A stretch of DNA of 26,707 nt from JAVVFH01 sp032250585 (GTDB lineage Bacteria > Pseudomonadota > Gammaproteobacteria > Xanthomonadales > SZUA-36), in contig JAVVFH010000021.1 in NCBI GenBank assembly GCA_032250585.1, forward strand, positions 1 to 26,707, read 5' to 3'. Under the pieces are notes generated by a model that searched no databases, was not told the origin of the DNA, and was given only the letters and a program-made list of their open reading frames with translations. A program made the translations under genes and the position numbers. Below, piece after piece: positions 24,076 through 26,707 of this stretch (the stretch's first letter is position 1; the number at the start of each line of letters is the position of its first letter).

Positions 24076-24843
24076 TCATACGCGATAAGCGTCATCCGGA
24101 CGCGCGTGCCCCGGGTCATTGGGCGGATACACCGCCCACTTGTCGGCGTAATAGCGTTCGCGCATATCACCCTCGGATTTCCTGTTGAAGGTCAGGTAGA
24201 CATTGCAGCGGCGGCGATCACTGGTGTTCGCCGGTGAGCCGTGGGGCACATAGGAGTTGAAAAAAACGACATCGCCGGGGTCGGCCTCGAGCAGCGAGTA
24301 TTCGTCTTCCGGCTGGTAGGGCGGGTCATCGTGGGTGAGCGGCTGCCATTCCTCGGTCATCAGCTTTTTTTCATAATTGCCGGAGTGCATGAAACTCAGC
24401 GCGGCGTTGTCCTTGCGATTTGGATCCACGACGATGGCCATGGAGATGAAAAAATCGCTGTACTCATTCCAGCCGGCCGCCTGGTCCTGGTGCAATTTAT
24501 CCGGCCGGCAGCCGGGCAGCTTGTAATTGACTTTTTCCTTGAACAGCAGGGCGGGCTCCCCGAAAAGATCCGCCAGGCACTGCATGGTCTTTGGCGACAG
24601 CAGCAGTTCCGTCATCGCGGGATTGTGGTCCCCGAGCAGATGCTCGGCACGCACCAGAAGGTTCTGGCCGGTAACGGGGCTGCGTTCGTAGTACCTGGCC
24701 TCCTTCCCCTCTTGCGGTGAGCGTTGCTGCAAGTCATCCAGCCAGGCAGTGACACGGTTCATTTCCCGAGCTTCGAAAAAGCCGGGTATTACGATAAATC
24801 CCTGCGCCTCGAACGTTTTTTGCTGTTGCTCGTTCAGTGTCAC
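24076..24843 (-). CDS. Phytanoyl-CoA dioxygenase (PhyH) family Fe(II)/2-oxoglutarate oxygenase
   Basis: 255 residues with a GTG start (24843). The iron-binding triad is visible as His118-x-Asp120 (KLHQDQ) and His201 (VPHGS). Arg210-212 shortly after are candidates for binding the 2-oxoglutarate carboxylate. The family hydroxylates many small molecules and CoA esters. The substrate is unknown. It converges on paaY with a 30-base gap and is not an expected member of the paa pathway, so a link to aromatic catabolism is doubtful. Confidence 0.82.
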   Translation of the reverse strand: MTLNEQQQKTFEAQGFIVIPGFFEAREMNRVTAWLDDLQQRSPQEGKEARYYERSPVTGQNLLVRAEHLLGDHNPAMTELLLSPKTMQCLADLFGEPALLFKEKVNYKLPGCRPDKLHQDQAAGWNEYSDFFISMAIVVDPNRKDNAALSFMHSGNYEKKLMTEEWQPLTHDDPPYQPEDEYSLLEADPGDVVFFNSYVPHGSPANTSDRRRCNVYLTFNRKSEGDMRERYYADKWAVYPPNDPGHARPDDAYRV

Positions 24844-24959
24844 CGTAGGTAGTCTCCTCTGGTTCGGGATGGATTTTTATCTTAGCGTATGAAGCTCCCC
24901 GGAGCTTGCAGCATTTGCATCGACCGGGGGTGCCGGCTGCCAGGGGACGCGTTTACAAT

Positions 24960-25624
24960 ACCGTTTCACAACGACGGCTCAGGCCGCGACTGCGGTTTCG
25001 CAGCACCGAAAAGGAACGGGCCTTATGAGAAAGACGATATCGAGCGGTATGTGGACACGCTGTTTCGCATCGCCTCGCAGACCAAAGCGGTGACCAGTGT
25101 CGCGGCGATGATGCTCGTCGAAGCAGGCCAGTTGGCCCTGCCGCCGGTTTTGGCTGGTACTTCGCGGACAAGAACGAGCCGATCTGCACGAGCGTGGATC
25201 GACTGGGCCAGCTGCCGCTGGTGGCACAACCCGGGGCGCGCTTCGTCTGCGGTTACAGCACCGATCTGCTCGGCTGCATCATCGAGCGCGTTTCCGGTCA
25301 ATCCCTGGATGCGTTTTTTCGTGACCGCATCTTCCGCCCGCTTGGCATGAACGACAGCTGGTTCTTCGTGCCGGCTTCCGAGCGTTCGCGGCTGGCCACG
25401 GTCTATGCGGACGGCCCCGGCGGCCTCCGCCGCGCTCCTGGCGGAGCGACCGGCCAGTACGGCTGGGGGGCGCCTATGCGACCACCTACTGGGCAGACCC
25501 GGCCGAGCGCCTCATCGGCCTCGTCATGACACAAACCCTCCCCAGCCAGCGGCTCGATGCGGCGCTTTTCAGTTCGCTGGTGTACGCGGCGATTGACAAG
25601 CCTGCGGCGCTGCAAGATCACTGA
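24960..25624 (+). pseudogene. Decayed serine beta-lactamase/family VIII esterase-type gene
   Basis: Pieces of one protein are spread over three frames. First, DTLFRIASQTKAVTSVAAMMLVEAGQL contains the active-site SxxK (SQTK, 25075-25086). Second, from about 25146 in another frame, GFGWYFADKNE leads to the tyrosine motif GYSTDLLG and to RIFRPLGMNDSWFF. Third, after a base loss in a run of six G near 25470, GAYATTYWADPAERLIGLVM runs to the stop at 25622-25624. About 40-70 residues expected between the first two pieces are missing, and the N-terminal end is not recognisable. Intact relatives hydrolyse esters or beta-lactams. Upstream, 24844-24960 contains no gene. Confidence 0.85.
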
Positions 25625-25693
25625 ACTCCAACTTGCGCACGACGTTGGCTGTCCGGAATTCCCGGGGCCACCCACATTTGACCCCTGTCGAGC

Positions 25694-25699
25694 TACAAT
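25694..25699 (+). promoter_or_regulatory. Possible -10 box of the toxin-antitoxin operon
   Basis: TACAAT lies seven bases before the mntA ATG. A TTGACC is present at 25678-25683, but only 10 bases away, too close for a standard promoter. If the -10 box is used, the mRNA would start at or next to the start codon (leaderless). No Shine-Dalgarno site is seen, which agrees. Confidence 0.35.
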
Positions 25700-25705
25700 G
25701 TCCGG

Positions 25706-26092
25706 ATGGACACACTGGACAAAGAGTTGACCCGGCTCTTATCGGGCTATCCCCAAATCGAGCTGGCCATATTGTTCGGCTCTCAAGCCAGGGGCGATGC
25801 CGTCGGAGAGAGCGACATCGATCTGGGCCTGCTGTCCGATTCCCCGATAAGCAGCAGCCTGCAGCAGGAATTGATTGAACGGATCGGCGTGCATTTCGGC
25901 CGTCCCGTGGACATCGTTGATCTGTATTTTGCGGCCGAACCCGTATTGGGCCAGGTGCTGCAGGGCAAGCGGCTTTTGGGAAGCGATACGTCATTTGCGC
26001 GTCTGTTGACGAAACACCTGATCAATACGGCCGATTTCGTACCCCTGCAGCAGCGTATACTGACCGAAAGGCGCAATACATGGATCAAGTGA
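25706..26092 (+). CDS. mntA: MntA-family nucleotidyltransferase antitoxin
   Basis: 128 residues of the minimal nucleotidyltransferase (MNT) fold. The signature GSX10DXD is complete: Gly25, Ser26, Asp37 and Asp39, with a third acid at Asp69 or Asp72. In the HepT-MntA system the MntA enzyme adds AMP units to a tyrosine of the HEPN toxin and neutralises it. It overlaps the downstream HepT gene by 13 bases, the normal tight pairing. Upstream is the decayed esterase gene and downstream a transposase, typical accessory surroundings. Confidence 0.9.
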   Translation: MDTLDKELTRLLSGYPQIELAILFGSQARGDAVGESDIDLGLLSDSPISSSLQQELIERIGVHFGRPVDIVDLYFAAEPVLGQVLQGKRLLGSDTSFARLLTKHLINTADFVPLQQRILTERRNTWIK

Positions 26093-26436
26093 TCGTTGCG
26101 CAAAAGCTCGAATCCCTTCGCCGCTGTGTTCAGCGCGTGGAGGACAAGACCCCCTCAAACGTCGAGCGCCTCGTTGAGGATCCGGATATCCAGGACATAC
26201 TGGTCCTGAATCTCACACGGGCCGTTCAGCTGTGCGTGGATATCGGCAGTCACGTGATCAGCACATCCGATACTCCAGCACCCACGACCATGGGCGATGT
26301 CTTTTCAGCGCTGCTGAAGCTCGGTGCAATCACTGCGCCGACCTGCGAGTCCTTGCAAAAAGCCGTCGGCTTCAGGAACGTCACAGTCCACAATTACGAC
26401 GTGATCAACTGGGAAATCGTGAGCCTTGTCCAATGA
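26080..26436 (+). CDS. hepT: HepT-type HEPN ribonuclease toxin (DUF86)
   Basis: 118 residues, all helical by composition. The HEPN active-site motif RX4HXY is intact: Arg99, His104 and Tyr106 in FRNVTVHNYD. The Tyr is the residue AMPylated by MntA in characterised pairs. The gene starts inside mntA with GAAAGG eight bases before the ATG, so expression is coupled. The toxin cleaves RNA, with reported tRNA targets in the family, and such pairs act in plasmid maintenance or phage defence. The motif is intact, so activity is expected. Confidence 0.9.
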   Translation: MDQVIVAQKLESLRRCVQRVEDKTPSNVERLVEDPDIQDILVLNLTRAVQLCVDIGSHVISTSDTPAPTTMGDVFSALLKLGAITAPTCESLQKAVGFRNVTVHNYDVINWEIVSLVQ

Positions 26437-26440
26437 CAGA

Positions 26441-26485
26441 TGAGCCTGAAGGAGGAAGGTGATTCCAACGTGAAGTGAGCCTGAA
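26441..26485 (+). repeat. 10-base direct repeat upstream of the transposase
   Basis: TGAGCCTGAA occurs at 26441-26450 and again at 26476-26485, 35 bases apart, between the hepT stop and the transposase start. It may mark the insertion-sequence end or transposase binding sites. The other end of the element is outside the window, so its borders cannot be fixed. Confidence 0.5.
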
Positions 26486-26502
26486 TGCGGTCTGGAGTTT
26501 GG

Positions 26503-26520
26503 GATCATCGGAGGATGATC
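26503..26520 (+). promoter_or_regulatory. Hairpin with the transposase ribosome-binding site in its loop
   Basis: GATCATC (26503-26509) and GATGATC (26514-26520) form a perfect 7-base stem around the loop GGAG, which is the Shine-Dalgarno site for the GTG at 26521. This would limit translation, as known for some insertion sequences that silence transcripts entering from outside. Confidence 0.6.
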
Positions 26521-26707
26521 GTGACACTCAAGACCCAAGGGCTCCAGACGCTGGAGCAAGTTCGCGCGTTCCTTGAGGGCGCCCAGCCCCTCGGTATCGA
26601 AGCCCCGGCCCGCACGGCCGCCTATGCGTGGATCGCCGGCGAACTGCGGCGCTTCCACTACATCCGCCTGAACAAGGCCGACAAAGGCCTCATACGGCGC
26701 TATCTGG
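26521..26707 (+). CDS. N-terminal part of a DDE-type insertion-sequence transposase (integrase-core family)
   Basis: 62 residues, running off the window. I chose the GTG at 26521 because GGAGG lies six bases before it; an in-frame ATG at 26515 is too close to that site. The start VTLKTQGLQTLEQVRAFLEG and the later LNKADKGLIRRYL match the N-terminal region of a common IS481/ISNCY-like transposase with an integrase catalytic core, from memory. The catalytic DDE residues would lie beyond the window, so intactness is unknown. Confidence 0.7.
   Translation, partial: MTLKTQGLQTLEQVRAFLEGAQPLGIEAPARTAAYAWIAGELRRFHYIRLNKADKGLIRRYL

Noticed and set aside
25678..25699. Standard sigma-70 promoter before mntA
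   Set aside because: TTGACC and TACAAT are only 10 bases apart, too close to act together as a -35/-10 pair.

Overview
The window looks like chromosomal DNA from a Gram-negative proteobacterium, most likely a gammaproteobacterium. It has TonB-dependent outer-membrane receptors, lipoproteins with Sec and Tat signals, a periplasmic tryptophan tryptophylquinone (TTQ) amine dehydrogenase and a moderately high G+C content. The species cannot be named from the sequence.

Region A (1-4813, + strand) is the 3' part of a tight operon that is not catabolic. It holds the C-terminal part of a protein with a possible Hsp70/actin-like end and an FHA-like tail. Two paralogous membrane-anchored von Willebrand factor A (VWA) proteins follow, then two lipoproteins and a secreted M48 metallopeptidase. 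Both VWA proteins start with the same short cytoplasmic tail and a single transmembrane helix carrying an aspartate at residue 17, which resembles the ion-carrying helix of MotB/TolR/ExbD. I think this is the best candidate for an undescribed system: an ion-driven envelope machine with metal-binding adhesion domains outside. A MotA/TolQ-like partner is predicted just upstream of the window. An inverted repeat that can act as a bidirectional terminator closes the region.

Region B (4910-10439) holds a PaaI-type hotdog thioesterase and two divergent TonB-dependent receptors separated by a 475-base regulatory gap with palindromes, direct repeats and a recognisable promoter.

Region C (10536-17320, + strand) is an aromatic (aralkyl) amine oxidation operon. 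It encodes an aldehyde dehydrogenase, the large subunit of a TTQ amine dehydrogenase, MauE- and MauD-type maturation proteins, the TTQ small subunit, a c-type cytochrome, a DUF485 protein and an SSS-family symporter. Region D (17342-24045) holds phenylacetate genes: paaABCDE, a 3-oxoadipyl-CoA thiolase and paaG on the - strand, with paaY divergent. Together C and D suggest the route phenylethylamine (or a similar amine) -> phenylacetaldehyde -> phenylacetate -> phenylacetyl-CoA -> ring epoxide -> oxepin -> beta-oxidation. Steps not found here are the CoA ligase (PaaK), PaaZ, PaaF, PaaH, a regulator and a MauG-like enzyme.

Region E (24076-26707) is accessory. It holds a PhyH-family dioxygenase, a decayed serine beta-lactamase/esterase-family pseudogene, a MntA-HepT toxin-antitoxin pair and the start of a DDE-type transposase gene whose ribosome-binding site lies in a hairpin loop.
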